Part shown: positions 40,968 through 51,200 of the stretch, in pieces
How positions within the stretch are numbered: the first letter of the stretch is position 1
How the letters are laid out: every line of letters starts with the position of its first letter
NCBI GenBank assembly: GCA_018266775.1
Contig: JAFDZS010000001.1
Span: 501,175 to 565,174, forward strand
Direction: 5' to 3'
Source: Bacteroidota bacterium
GTDB lineage: Bacteria > Bacteroidota > Bacteroidia > Chitinophagales > Chitinophagaceae
Length of the DNA stretch: 64,000 nucleotides
Notes under the pieces: model-generated
What the model was told of the DNA's origin: nothing
Databases searched by the model: none
The model's input: the letters and a program-made list of their open reading frames with translations, nothing else
Program-made: the position numbers and the translations under genes

Positions 40968-41755
40968 GAAGAAGGCAACCCTGCAGGTTGACTTCTTCAA
41001 TAGAGTTCATACTTCGAAATAAAAAGTGCTGGTGAGGAAGTCAACTTATAAAGTTGCCTTCCTTCAAAAAGGGAGTTTCAAAATGAAAATATAAAGAATA
41101 TGTATAAAAGAAGGCAACCCTGCAGGTTGACTTCTTCAATAGAGTTCATACTTCGAAATGAGAAGTGCTGGCGGGGAAGTCAACTTATAAAGTTGCCTTC
41201 CTTCAGAAAGAGAGTTCCAAAAAAGAAATTTAAAGAACCGTTCTTAAAGAAGGTAACCCTGCAGGTTGACTTCTTCAGAAGCGTTCATCATTCGAAATAA
41301 AAGTGCTGGTGAGGAAGTCAACTTATAAAGTGGCCTTCCTTCAGAAAGAGAGTTCCAAAAAAGAAATTTAAAGAGCTGTTCTTAAAGAAGGCAACCCTAC
41401 AGGTTGACTTCTTCAGAAGCGTTCATACTTCGAAATAAAAAGTGCTGGCGAGGGAGTCAACTTATAAAGTTGCCTTCCTTCAAAAAGGGAGTTCCAACAT
41501 GAAAATATAAAGAATATGTATAAAAGAAGGCAACCCTGCAGGTTGACTTCTTCAGAAGCGTTCATACTTCGAAATGAGAAGTGCTGGTGAGGAAGTCAAC
41601 TTGCAAAGTTGCCTTCCTTCAGAAAGAGAGTTCCAAAAAAGAAATTTAAAGAGCTGTTCTTAAAGAAGGCAACCCTACAGGTTGACTTCTTCAGAAGCGT
41701 CCATACTTCGAAATAAAAAGTGCTGGCGAGGGAGTCAACTTATAAAGTTGACTCT
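40968..41755. repeat. Six-unit 139-bp palindrome array (BIME-like)
   Basis: Palindromes GAAGGCAACC...GGTTGACTTC begin at 40971, 41110, 41249, 41387, 41526 and 41665, with steps of 138-139 bp. After each comes a second palindrome in the opposite orientation, of the form GGAAGTCAAC (7-nt loop TTATAAA or similar) GTTGCCTTCC. One stem position is mismatched (G-A or T-C) in each. Spacers alternate between two types in the order X Y Y X Y. The array reaches to 40 bp from the stop of uvrB (41795). No ORF is present. Confidence 0.9.
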
Positions 41756-41794
41756 CTTCAGAAAGAGCCTTCAAAAATAAAACCCTATATTACG

Positions 41795-43834
41795 CTACTG
41801 CTTCATCTCCTCCAATTCCTTTTGCAACCGGAACATTTCGTCCCTTAATCGTGCAGCTTCCATAAAATCTAAATCTTTAGCCGCTTTTTCCATTTGCTTT
41901 TTCACTTTGGCAATACCTTTTTCCATTTGAGGAATGGTTTTGTATTCTGCCTGGTCTTCTGCAGCAATACTTACAATATCTTCATCAGCCTGGAGCGCAT
42001 AAGGCGTTGCAGGGTTGTACCCTTTTACATCCAGCACCGAACCCTGTGCAATGATTTGCTCCGTACTTTTCCTGATGGTGGTGGGCACAATACCGTGCAG
42101 GGTGTTGTAGGCAATTTGCTTTTCCCTGCGGCGGTTGGTTTCATCAATGGTTTTTTGCATGCTTTCGGTAATGGTATCCGCATAAAAAATCACCAGGCCA
42201 TCTACATTACGGGCAGCCCTGCCCGCAGTTTGGGTCAAACTTCTTTCATTACGCAAAAAGCCTTCTTTATCGGCATCTAAAATGGCTACTAAAGAAACTT
42301 CAGGTAAATCCAACCCTTCACGCAACAGGTTAACACCAACTAACACATCAATCACACCGAGGCGCAAATCACGCAAAATTTCCACCCGCTCTAAGGCATC
42401 CACTTCGCTGTGTATGTACCGGCATTTGATATTGATGCGTTCCAGGTATTTGGTCATTTCTTCCGCCATGCGTTTGGTTAAAGTAGTTACCAAAACCCGG
42501 TCGCCTTTTTTAATGCGTTTGTCAATTTCATCCAGCAGGTCATCAATTTGATTAACGGAAGGTCGTATCTCAATTGGAGGGTCGAGTAAACCTGTTGGCC
42601 TCACCACTTGCTCCACTACAACGCCACCGCATTTTTCCAGTTCATAATCTGCCGGTGTGGCAGACACGAAAATAGTTTGCCCCGTTAACGATTCAAACTC
42701 ATGAAAGTTTAATGGCCGGTTATCCAGCGCACTCGGCAGACGGAAACCAAAATCCACTAATATCAGTTTACGGCTGCGGTCACCACCATACATACCGCTC
42801 ACCTGCGGAACAGTTTGATGGCTTTCATCAATCATTAAAATAAAATCTTTCGGAAAATAATCCAGCAGGCAGAAGGGGCGGGTGCCGGGCTTACGCCTGT
42901 CGAAGAAACGGGAATAATTTTCTATACCGTTGCAATACCCCAGTTCGCGGATCATTTCCAAATCGTAATTCACCCGCTCACTGATGCGTTGTGCTTCGAT
43001 GTATTTGCCGGAGTTTTTAAAATACAATTCCTGCGCAGTCATTTCATCCTGTACTTCGTGAATGATCTCCTGGAGCATGTCTTTTGGCGCCACATATAAA
43101 TTAGCAGGGAAGATGGCGGCATGCTCCACTGCACTGATACGCTTACCCGAAGACAATTCCAGCGTTTCAATAGTTTCAATTTCATCACCAAAGAAGGTAA
43201 TACGGTAACCAAAATCAACGTATGGTAAGTTAATATCTACCGTATCGCCTTTTACACGGAAGGTGCCCCTGGTGAAATCCCCTTCGCTTCTGTTGTATAA
43301 AGAATTCACGAGTGCATGTAAAAACCCCTGGCGGGAAATTTGCTGCCCTTGTGTAATACGGATGATACCATTTTCATAATCGGTGGGGTTGCCCATACCA
43401 TAAATGCAGCTTACACTGGCCACAATAATAATATCCCTTCTGCCGCTCAGCAATTGTGCAGTAGCCTGCAGGCGCAGTTTATCCAGCTCTTCATTAATAC
43501 TCAGGTCTTTTTCAATGTAGGTATTGGTAACGGGCATGTAAGCTTCAGGCTGGTAATAATCGTAATAACTTACAAAATAGCCTACTGCATTTTCAGGAAA
43601 GAATTGTTTGAACTCGCCATACAATTGCGCCACGAGGGTTTTATTATGCGTTAATACCAAAACCGGCCTTTGTACATTCTGTATCACATTGGCCATGGTA
43701 AAAGTTTTACCACTGCCGGTAACACCGAGTAATGTTTGATAACGTTCTCCGTTAAGTATGCCTTCTGTAAGCTGGCGGATGGCTTCAGGCTGATCGCCGG
43801 AAGGTGCGTATGGGGATTGAAGTTTGAATTGCAT
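41795..43834 (-). CDS. uvrB: Excinuclease ABC subunit B
   Basis: Damage-verification helicase of nucleotide excision repair, acting with UvrA and UvrC in the cytoplasm. At 679 residues it is of normal length. Motifs are Walker A GVTGSGKTF (residues 37-45), the beta-hairpin YYDYYQPEAYMP near 94-105, the DESHQTVPQ helicase motif near 340 and the motif VI region QTAGRAARN. The C-terminal UVR segment (about residues 635-675, KQMEKAAKDLDFMEAARLRDEM) binds UvrC. The gene stands alone; the palindrome array lies in its 3' flank. Confidence 0.95.
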   Translation of the reverse strand: MQFKLQSPYAPSGDQPEAIRQLTEGILNGERYQTLLGVTGSGKTFTMANVIQNVQRPVLVLTHNKTLVAQLYGEFKQFFPENAVGYFVSYYDYYQPEAYMPVTNTYIEKDLSINEELDKLRLQATAQLLSGRRDIIIVASVSCIYGMGNPTDYENGIIRITQGQQISRQGFLHALVNSLYNRSEGDFTRGTFRVKGDTVDINLPYVDFGYRITFFGDEIETIETLELSSGKRISAVEHAAIFPANLYVAPKDMLQEIIHEVQDEMTAQELYFKNSGKYIEAQRISERVNYDLEMIRELGYCNGIENYSRFFDRRKPGTRPFCLLDYFPKDFILMIDESHQTVPQVSGMYGGDRSRKLILVDFGFRLPSALDNRPLNFHEFESLTGQTIFVSATPADYELEKCGGVVVEQVVRPTGLLDPPIEIRPSVNQIDDLLDEIDKRIKKGDRVLVTTLTKRMAEEMTKYLERINIKCRYIHSEVDALERVEILRDLRLGVIDVLVGVNLLREGLDLPEVSLVAILDADKEGFLRNERSLTQTAGRAARNVDGLVIFYADTITESMQKTIDETNRRREKQIAYNTLHGIVPTTIRKSTEQIIAQGSVLDVKGYNPATPYALQADEDIVSIAAEDQAEYKTIPQMEKGIAKVKKQMEKAAKDLDFMEAARLRDEMFRLQKELEEMKQ

Positions 43835-43849
43835 GGCTAAGTTTAAGTG

Positions 43850-44470
43850 TTATTCAATATATCCAATCATACTGTACAGAAATTCTCCAATCAGCAACGC
43901 AAGCATTACTGAAATGACAGTGGCAATAAAAACAACGATGTTAGTTTTGTCCTGCCTGGTAGCAAATTTGATGATTCCATAACACAACAATGCAAGGCCG
44001 GCAAAAAAAAGATAAAATATGCGATGCGAATAAATCATTTGAAGCCCCCAAAGCACGCCGCCAATTACAGCGGCAATGAAACCACCCACAACACTCCCAA
44101 CTATGGTACGGGGTTTGATTTTTTTATTCTCTAATGCCGCCTCAACCTTTGTATATTGATGATCAATGATTGAATTTACCTCGTCTGTATTTAATATCGC
44201 TGATTGGGTAACTGTTTTGATAAAGGCTGAATCAATTCCACTGCTCCCCATTTCTTTTGTTTCTTTTTGAATTCTTTTTATTTCTTTATTGACAGCTGCT
44301 TTTTCTCTTAACCTTTCCACCAGTTGGTCAACCCCTCCTTTATTATCAATTACTATGCGTGCTGCTTCATTTCCTTCAGCGCTGTACTTATCCGGATTGT
44401 TATAAATGATGTAGAGTTCTTCATCGGAGTAGTTGTTGTAAGTGCTAACAAAGTCTGCAACAGTAAACAT
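43850..44470 (-). CDS. Membrane protein of unknown function
   Basis: The 206 residues are not recognised. Residues 1-120 are soluble and charged (KRIQKETKEMGSSG), and the C-terminal 85 residues carry three membrane helices. The start ATG lies at 44470. It lies 15 bp upstream of uvrB on the same strand and may be cotranscribed with it. Confidence 0.6.
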   Translation of the reverse strand: MFTVADFVSTYNNYSDEELYIIYNNPDKYSAEGNEAARIVIDNKGGVDQLVERLREKAAVNKEIKRIQKETKEMGSSGIDSAFIKTVTQSAILNTDEVNSIIDHQYTKVEAALENKKIKPRTIVGSVVGGFIAAVIGGVLWGLQMIYSHRIFYLFFAGLALLCYGIIKFATRQDKTNIVVFIATVISVMLALLIGEFLYSMIGYIE

Positions 44471-44532
44471 AAGGCTTTATTTATGTGAAAGGTCAAAAGT
44501 AAAAATAAATACAGGAATAGTAAGCAGGCTGT

Positions 44533-44823
44533 TCAGCTTTTGTGCAGCTGCTGATCAATAGTTCGCTTGCGTATCAACCACGCAATCGTAAATGAAGGAA
44601 TGATGTCTGTGCCCGGTAAAATTTCTTCTAAAAAATCCAATACTCCGCCAATCAAACCAAAGCGGCCACCAAATAATTTATAAAAGATATAACCGGAAAC
44701 AGGTGCCCACACTACGTCAGTAAATTCACCAAGGCCGGGAATAATGTAACTGGCCATGCCAATAAGGTCTAAAATAATACAAAGGCCAATATGGGGTAAA
44801 AACAACTGCTTTTCGTTTGCCAT
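44533..44823 (-). CDS. Small membrane protein of unknown function
   Basis: The 96 residues have two or three hydrophobic segments (about 10-30, 38-52 and 62-82). The pattern LDLIGMASYIIPGLGEFTDVVWAPVSG and a Lys/Arg-rich tail look like a family found in other Bacteroidota, but I do not recognise a name. It is a single small gene between the 206-residue membrane protein and the oxidoreductase. Confidence 0.6.
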   Translation of the reverse strand: MANEKQLFLPHIGLCIILDLIGMASYIIPGLGEFTDVVWAPVSGYIFYKLFGGRFGLIGGVLDFLEEILPGTDIIPSFTIAWLIRKRTIDQQLHKS

Positions 44824-44874
44824 AATTGATTATACAATTTACGGTAAATAAAAAGCAGCCGTCGTAATACAATG

Positions 44875-46242
44875 TTATAATTTCACTTCCATCACTTTAT
44901 TGTGCTTCCGGCTTTCTTCTGCCATAAAGCCCATTACATGGCTTTCAATAGATGCATCAATAGTGGAAGTAAGCAGTGCCGGGTTTTGTTGCGATACTGC
45001 TTTTACAAAATCCTGCGCCAGCCTCCAGTCACCACCGCCGTGTCCGTCAGTATCCTGCTTCCATTCCGTTTTTTTACCGGTAAGGAAATCTGTCATGGTG
45101 AACGAAGTCATATCACCCACCACATCACCAAGGCTGCCCATTACCCTTGTTCTTCTGCCATCATAAGAGGTGAAGGCTTCCATAGAAAATGCAGCGGTAA
45201 CGCCACCATCAAACAAAATATTGGTGGTATAATGGTCGGGCTGATCGTTATTCATTTTATACACGCAACGGCCATAGTTGGTGGTTTTTAATTGTTCCAG
45301 AACATAAGCCGCCTGTTTGTCTTTTTCTTCAGGTAAATCGAATACATAATTGCGTTCCCGCTTGCGGTAATAAATCTCCAGGGCAGAATAAGGGCATTTA
45401 CTTTCGAACGAGCAACCATCTGTACAGCGTGCAGTACTGCCTGCAGGTGCATTCTTTTCTTTAAACCAGCTTAAGTTTGCAAATGCCTGTATGTTGGTGC
45501 AGGGCTTTTCCAGCATCCAGCGCAGAATATCTAAGTCGTGGCAGGATTTAGCCAAGATGATCGGCGTGGTTTCTTTACTGTTATGCCAGTTGCCACGTAC
45601 ATAGGAGTGGCTCATGTGGATGTGCTCAATCGGCTCCATGTGCTGCATGCTTACTACGTCTCCCAATACACCACTTTGTATAATTTCTTTCAGCTTAACA
45701 AAGTAAGGTGCATAACGCAGTACGTGGCATACGGCAACAATGCGGCCGGTTTTTTTCGCCAGTGCAAGTATATCGCGGCATTCTTTTTCGCTGGGCGAAA
45801 TTGGTTTTTCCAGCAGCACATCATAACCCATCGACAATGCTTTCATACACGGGCCGTAATGCAGGTTATCCGGAGTGCTGATGATGATAGCATCGGCAAA
45901 CTTTGGTTTTTTGAATACATCTTCCCATGTTACAAAACGGTTCTCTGCTTTAATATCATGTTTTTTTGCATAACGTTCATTGCGGATGGGAATAGGTTCA
46001 GCAACGCCAACAATGTCTAACTGGTCAGGATATGCCAGTGAAAAATCACCATACACATTTCCCCTGTTGCCGGCACCGCAGGTAATAGCGGTAACGGGTT
46101 TACCAGGTTTGTAAGGATCTGTTGGCAACAGGATACGGTTTTTATGTTCATCTGTAGCCCAGGAAGAAAAAGGTAATGCAGCAGTACCTAACGAAAGGCC
46201 TAATGCACGAATGGCATCACGGCGTGACCATGGTTTTGACAT
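44875..46242 (-). CDS. Gfo/Idh/MocA family oxidoreductase with a Tat-like signal
   Basis: Secreted NAD(P)-dependent sugar oxidoreductase-type protein, 455 residues from the preferred start. The N-terminus has SRRDAIRALGLSLGTAALPF, a twin-arginine signal. The Rossmann fold begins with AITCGAGNRGNVYGDFS, and the substrate domain has the EKP motif (LLEKPISP) and the CHVLRYAPYF region. A Cys-rich stretch (CTDGCSFESKCPYS) sits in the middle. The frame is open to 46281, but the ATG at 46242 (MSKPWSRRD) starts the signal. Such exported members often act on glycans. Confidence 0.8.
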   Translation of the reverse strand: MSKPWSRRDAIRALGLSLGTAALPFSSWATDEHKNRILLPTDPYKPGKPVTAITCGAGNRGNVYGDFSLAYPDQLDIVGVAEPIPIRNERYAKKHDIKAENRFVTWEDVFKKPKFADAIIISTPDNLHYGPCMKALSMGYDVLLEKPISPSEKECRDILALAKKTGRIVAVCHVLRYAPYFVKLKEIIQSGVLGDVVSMQHMEPIEHIHMSHSYVRGNWHNSKETTPIILAKSCHDLDILRWMLEKPCTNIQAFANLSWFKEKNAPAGSTARCTDGCSFESKCPYSALEIYYRKRERNYVFDLPEEKDKQAAYVLEQLKTTNYGRCVYKMNNDQPDHYTTNILFDGGVTAAFSMEAFTSYDGRRTRVMGSLGDVVGDMTSFTMTDFLTGKKTEWKQDTDGHGGGDWRLAQDFVKAVSQQNPALLTSTIDASIESHVMGFMAEESRKHNKVMEVKL

Positions 46243-46273
46243 AAGCAATCTTTTAATTAATGTGTTTAACCTG

Positions 46274-46388
46274 TATCTCAATTTTTATCTTTTCAAAGAT
46301 TCAGGTTGTCAGCCCGAGTTTAGCGAAGGCGGCTGGTAAGTTGACCGGTTTCGACAAGCTCAACCTGGCAGTCTGATAATTTGAGATA
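46274..46388. repeat. Nested inverted repeat between divergent genes
   Basis: Outer arms TATCTCAA (46274-46281) and TTGAGATA (46381-46388) are perfect. Inner arms CAGGTTG (46302-46308) and CAACCTG (46361-46367) follow, and the centre pairs in part. The halves GAGTTTAGCGAA and, on the other strand, GAGCTTGTCGAA are diverged copies. The region lies upstream of both the oxidoreductase and the acyltransferase genes. Confidence 0.6.
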
Positions 46389-46479
46389 AGATCTGTTGTT
46401 GAATAAATGCCTTTAAAGTTACAAATGTTTATTAACCCGGTAAAAAATGATTATTTTACAGCATACACAATGATTGCTT

Positions 46480-47607
46480 ATGACTGCAACTCAACAACGC
46501 TTTACAGCACTGGATGTTTTTCGTGGTATGACGATTTGTTTTATGATCATCGTTAACACACCGGGTAACGGGGCCACCACCTTTTCTCCTTTACAACACG
46601 CCCACTGGAATGGATTTACACCTACAGACCTTGTTTTCCCTTCTTTTTTATTTGCTGTGGGCAATGCCATGAGTTTTGTGATGAAAAAATGGACTAACCT
46701 TTCCACTGCACAGGTTTGGATGAAAATTTTAAAAAGAACAGCTATCATTTTTTTACTGGGCTACCTGATGTACTGGTTCCCGTTTATGAGGCGTAACCCG
46801 GCCGGGGATTTTGTTGCTTTTCCTTTCAGCGATACCCGCGTGTTTGGTGTATTGCAGCGCATTGCTTTGTGTTATGGTATTGCATCGCTGATTGTGTATT
46901 ACTGCAAACCTAAAACTGCTGTAATTATCAGCATAGTGTTTTTGTTTTTATACTGGATTATATTATATGTTTTTGGAGATGCCACCGATCCTTTGGGTAT
47001 GCTTACCAATGCCGGTACACAATTAGACAAATGGTTGCTGGGCGATAATCATTTATACCACGGTGAAGGTGTGGCTTTTGACCCCGAAGGTTTGCTGAGC
47101 ACCATGCCTGCTGTTGCCAATGTCATTGGCGGTTATATGGTGGGTAAATATGTACAGGAGAAAGGAAATACTTACGAAGGATTGACCCGCTTATTACTTG
47201 CGGGTGCAGCCCTGCTGTTTATTGCATATTGCTGGAACCTGAATTTTCCGGTAAATAAAAAATTATGGACCAGCTCGTTTGTTACGTTAACCGTAGGGTT
47301 GGATTGTATTATTCTTGCTGCATTAATCTATATCATCAACTTTAAACAAAAAACAAAGTGGACGTATTTTTTTGAAGTGATGGGCCGCAACCCGCTGTTC
47401 ATTTATTTATTGTCTGAACTGGGGGCAACTTTATTATATTTCTTCCGTGCTAACCCCACCACCACTTTATATCAATGGATCTATAACAACCTGTTCCAGT
47501 TTACCGGCAACTACCTGGGTTCTTTATTGTTTGCCATAACGTATATGCTCGTTTGCTGGCTGGTGGGTTATATGCTGGATAAAAGAAAGATTTATGTAAG
47601 GGTATAA
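46480..47607 (+). CDS. Heparan-alpha-glucosaminide N-acetyltransferase-like membrane protein
   Basis: Integral membrane protein of 375 residues (NagX/DUF5009-like group). It begins with TATQQRFTALDVFRGMTICFMIIVNTPGNG, where the TALDVFRG motif is the family mark. About ten hydrophobic segments follow. A periplasmic His loop (AHWNGFTPTDLVFPSF) contains the likely acetyl-transfer His. Proposed reaction: transfer of an acetyl group across the membrane to an amino sugar. The open frame starts at a TTG at 46474; the ATG at 46480 is preferred. It is convergent with mgsA at a 1-bp gap. Confidence 0.8.
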   Translation: MTATQQRFTALDVFRGMTICFMIIVNTPGNGATTFSPLQHAHWNGFTPTDLVFPSFLFAVGNAMSFVMKKWTNLSTAQVWMKILKRTAIIFLLGYLMYWFPFMRRNPAGDFVAFPFSDTRVFGVLQRIALCYGIASLIVYYCKPKTAVIISIVFLFLYWIILYVFGDATDPLGMLTNAGTQLDKWLLGDNHLYHGEGVAFDPEGLLSTMPAVANVIGGYMVGKYVQEKGNTYEGLTRLLLAGAALLFIAYCWNLNFPVNKKLWTSSFVTLTVGLDCIILAALIYIINFKQKTKWTYFFEVMGRNPLFIYLLSELGATLLYFFRANPTTTLYQWIYNNLFQFTGNYLGSLLFAITYMLVCWLVGYMLDKRKIYVRV

Positions 47608-47608
47608 C

Positions 47609-48067
47609 TTACTTTGAAATATTTCTTTTTAAATAACTCGTGTAGTCGGGCAGTTTGCATTCATATTCCTCCAGCATCAATGGAGATGTCAGAATAAAAT
47701 CAGCCGTGGCACGGTCGCAGGCTAATAAAATATTCCAGGCCACACCAAGGCGCAATAAGGCTTTTACATCACTGTCATGTGCCTGTGCTTCCATCGGGTC
47801 CCAAAAAAAGATGAGCACATCAATTTTTCCTTCCGCTATCATGGAGCCAATTTGCTGGTCGCCGCCTAATGGCCCGCTGAGCATTTTCTTTACCGGGCGG
47901 TCCAGCTTTTCTTCTAATAATTTACCGGTGGTGCCTGTGGCAATCAATTCATGCCGGGCAAGAACGGTCTTATTAAATTCAGCCCAATCAATAAGATCAG
48001 CCTTTTTATGATCATGCGCCACCAGGGCAATATTTTTACGTACCGGTATTTTTCTAACCTCGTTCAT
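47609..48067 (-). CDS. mgsA: Methylglyoxal synthase
   Basis: Converts dihydroxyacetone phosphate to methylglyoxal and phosphate, in the cytoplasm. The 152 residues carry the family blocks: LVAHDHKKADLI, then ATGTTGKLLEE, then SGPLGGDQQIGSMIAEGKID and FFWDPMEAQAHDSDVKALLR. The catalytic Asp and the phosphate-binding GTTG are intact. It is a single gene, divergent from the GH38-like hydrolase. Confidence 0.95.
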   Translation of the reverse strand: MNEVRKIPVRKNIALVAHDHKKADLIDWAEFNKTVLARHELIATGTTGKLLEEKLDRPVKKMLSGPLGGDQQIGSMIAEGKIDVLIFFWDPMEAQAHDSDVKALLRLGVAWNILLACDRATADFILTSPLMLEEYECKLPDYTSYLKRNISK

Positions 48068-48233
48068 TGTTGATATTTTGTGCTAAAATGCCATTTTTTT
48101 CTAAAAATGATATAAATTTGTTTACTGCTCACGTAATTCTATTAAAAAACCGCTTTCCCCTTTATTAAGATTCCGATTGTATTGCTTGCAAATATGAGGC
48201 AAGTAATGTATTGAATTGACCTAAACCGGCTTT

Positions 48234-51200
48234 ATGAGGGAAACCTTTACCAGATTTACTGTTATTATAATATTATTTCTTTCAGCGCAATGTACTGCAA
48301 ATGCGCAAAAGCGCATTTATGTGGCCAATGACGATCATACCGATTATATGTGGGTGGCCAATGAAATAGATTATGACAGCGCTTTTCTGCATATGCTCGA
48401 CTGGTGGATGGATTATAATGATGCCACCAAACTGGCCAACCCCGGCAATTATAACCTGCAGAGCAAATGGAACTGCGACGGGTCTTTTTGGGTAAAGGAA
48501 TACCAGAAATACCGCACAGCATCACAATTTGACCGGTTGATTAATCAAATTAAAGCCGGCCAGATCACCATACCTTATTCTCCGCTTATTGCAACTTATG
48601 GTGGTGTACCCGCTGAAGCCATCATCAGGGGAATGTATTATGCAGGCAGTTTGGAGCGGCAGTACAACCTGGATCTGAGTATGGCCGCCGCAATTGAAAA
48701 CCAAACACTGCCGCTGGGGCTTGCCTCTTTATGGAAGGGAGCCGGTGCTAAGTATTGCTGGTACGGTGTGTGCGATTGTTATACCAGTGTAACCGGGCTG
48801 GGCAGCCGCCAAAATCAAATGTACTGGTACAAAGGCCTTGATACCAACAAAGTGTTGCTGAAATGGTACAACTTAAAATCGCCGGGGGTAAGTGATGATA
48901 TTGGTGGTTATGCGGAAGTAAGGCACCAGGATGCCGCTATTAACGATCTTTCTGCACAATGTAACACCACTGCATACCCGTACAATGTAGTGGGCGGTTT
49001 TGGTGTGGGGCACGACGGCCTGGAAACGGAGCAGGATTACCTGGTGGGTGCTGCGCAGATCAATACCAATGCCAGCCAGTCAGTTATTGTTTCCAATGAA
49101 GTGGACTTCTTTAAAGATTTTGAAAATACTTATGGCAGTTCGCTGCCGGCTGTAACGCAAACTTTCGGCAATGAGTGGGATCTTGCCTGCGTTTCCATTG
49201 CAGAAGTAAGTGCACGGGTGAAAAGAGATGTGGAGAAATTAAGAGCCGCTGAAGCGATGGCTGCCATCATCACCAATTTTAACCCCACCTATGCAGGCAC
49301 GCTGGACAGTTTGCGTAAAGAAGCCTGGATGTCTCTGGGTTTATATTGGGAACATGATTTTGGATTTACAGGCCCCACCATTACGCTGGATGAACGAAAT
49401 GCCTTTGAACGCCGGCTGGAAACCACCATCACATCTTACGTAACACAACTGTATAACCTTTCCCGCAGTAACCTCAGCGACCTTATTACCAGCGATGCAC
49501 CCGCAAACGAACGCTTTTTTGCGTTCAACCCACTGGGCTGGAAGCGGACCAGCTTTGCAGATTATGCATACAGCGGTACCAATGCCAAGGTGGTGGATGT
49601 AACCACCAATACAGATATTCCTGCACAATTAATTACAAGAGATGGAACGCAATACCTGCGCATCCTTGCAGACAGTATTCCATCCATTGGCTATAAAGTA
49701 TATGAAATACAAAGCGGCGCCAATGCCTTCAACAGCAGTTGGTTCAGCACCGGCGTAAACGGCAGTTTTAAATATGTGGAAAATGATTCTTTTAAGGTAA
49801 CCTATACTAACCAGGGTGTCATTACCAGTTTGATTGATAAACATAACGGTAATACAGAACTGGTGGCAACCGGAAATTATATCAACAACCTTGGTTCAGG
49901 TAATCTAAATACCGGTACTGCTGTTATTGAAAATTCAGGCCCTGTGTCTGTAACCATATTGGCAACAGCCACAACACCGGTGGCACATAAAACACGCATC
50001 ACTTTATATAAAAACGTTGCCCGTGTGGAGATCGATAACCAGATTACCCAGAATTTTACTGATAATAAAACGTGGACGTTTGGATTCAATATTGCTAACC
50101 CGGAAGTTTGGCATGAAGAAACCGGCGCCGTCATCAGGGCAAAACTTACCAATAATGCCGGGCACTATGCAGTGCAAAATGCCCGGTACGACTGGAATAC
50201 GCTGAATCATTTTGTGAGTGTAAACGATACCGTTACACACTATGGTGTTTCCATTTCGAACGAAGATTGTTATTTTATGCAGATTGGTAACAGTACTACT
50301 AATTTCCTGGATCAGAATTCCGCCACCATAAAAGTGCTGGCAGGCGGAAGAATTGATGCACTTTCCGGTGGCGGGTACCCGATGGGCATTGAAGACCAGG
50401 GCGGAGATATTTTATTCAACCAGCGCTTTGCCATTACCACACATACTGATTACTCCGCAGTAAATGAAATGAAAAAAGCGCTGGAACACCAGGACTCCAT
50501 CGTATGCGGTGCAGTATACAACCCGGTGAACTTTTTATTACCGAATCAATATGCATTCATCACCAACGATGATCCCAATGCATTGATATGGGCAGTAAAA
50601 CCAGCCGAAGAGGGATTGGACGGCGGCACTATTACACGCATCTGGAACCTGGGCAGCAGTAATGTAAGCAGTAATTTAAATTTCAGTTATAACTTAACGG
50701 TGAATGATGCCAAACGAACATCGCTGGTGGAAACCAATATGAGCAGTATTGCCTTCAGCCCCGGAGGCAGAATTGTACCGGTTACATTAGGGCATGATGA
50801 AATGCGTGCATTCAGGATAAAACTGGCAGTGATACCACTTGCTGCGCAGTCTGTAACACTTGAAGGGGGAAAAGCCGGCACTGCTAACCAGCTGCATTGG
50901 ATGGCAGCTAATGAAACAGGGTATAAAAGTTACATACTGCAGCGCAGTACAGACGGGCAGCATTTTATCGATATTGCTTCTGTGCCATCGAAAAGCACAT
51001 TGAACAGTAGTTATGATTATGCTGATAAAAACCTCAACATTGCCATACCATTTTATTACCGGTTAAGAGTGATCAATACAGATAATAACAGCGCCAGTTA
51101 TTCCAACACCATACTCATTAAAGCAGCAAAGGAATCATTTAACATTGTGTTATTCCCCAATCCTGCAGTGGAAGTGGTTAAAGTAAATTTCATCCTGGAT

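Noticed and set aside
40968..41755. CRISPR-like array
   Set aside because: The spacers are near-identical, and the palindromes occur in opposite pairs next to a RAYT gene.
48113..48120. TAAATTTG as a promoter element for the mannosidase gene
   Set aside because: It fits TAnnTTTG, but it is 113 bp from the start with no upstream TTTG at proper spacing; too weak to list.
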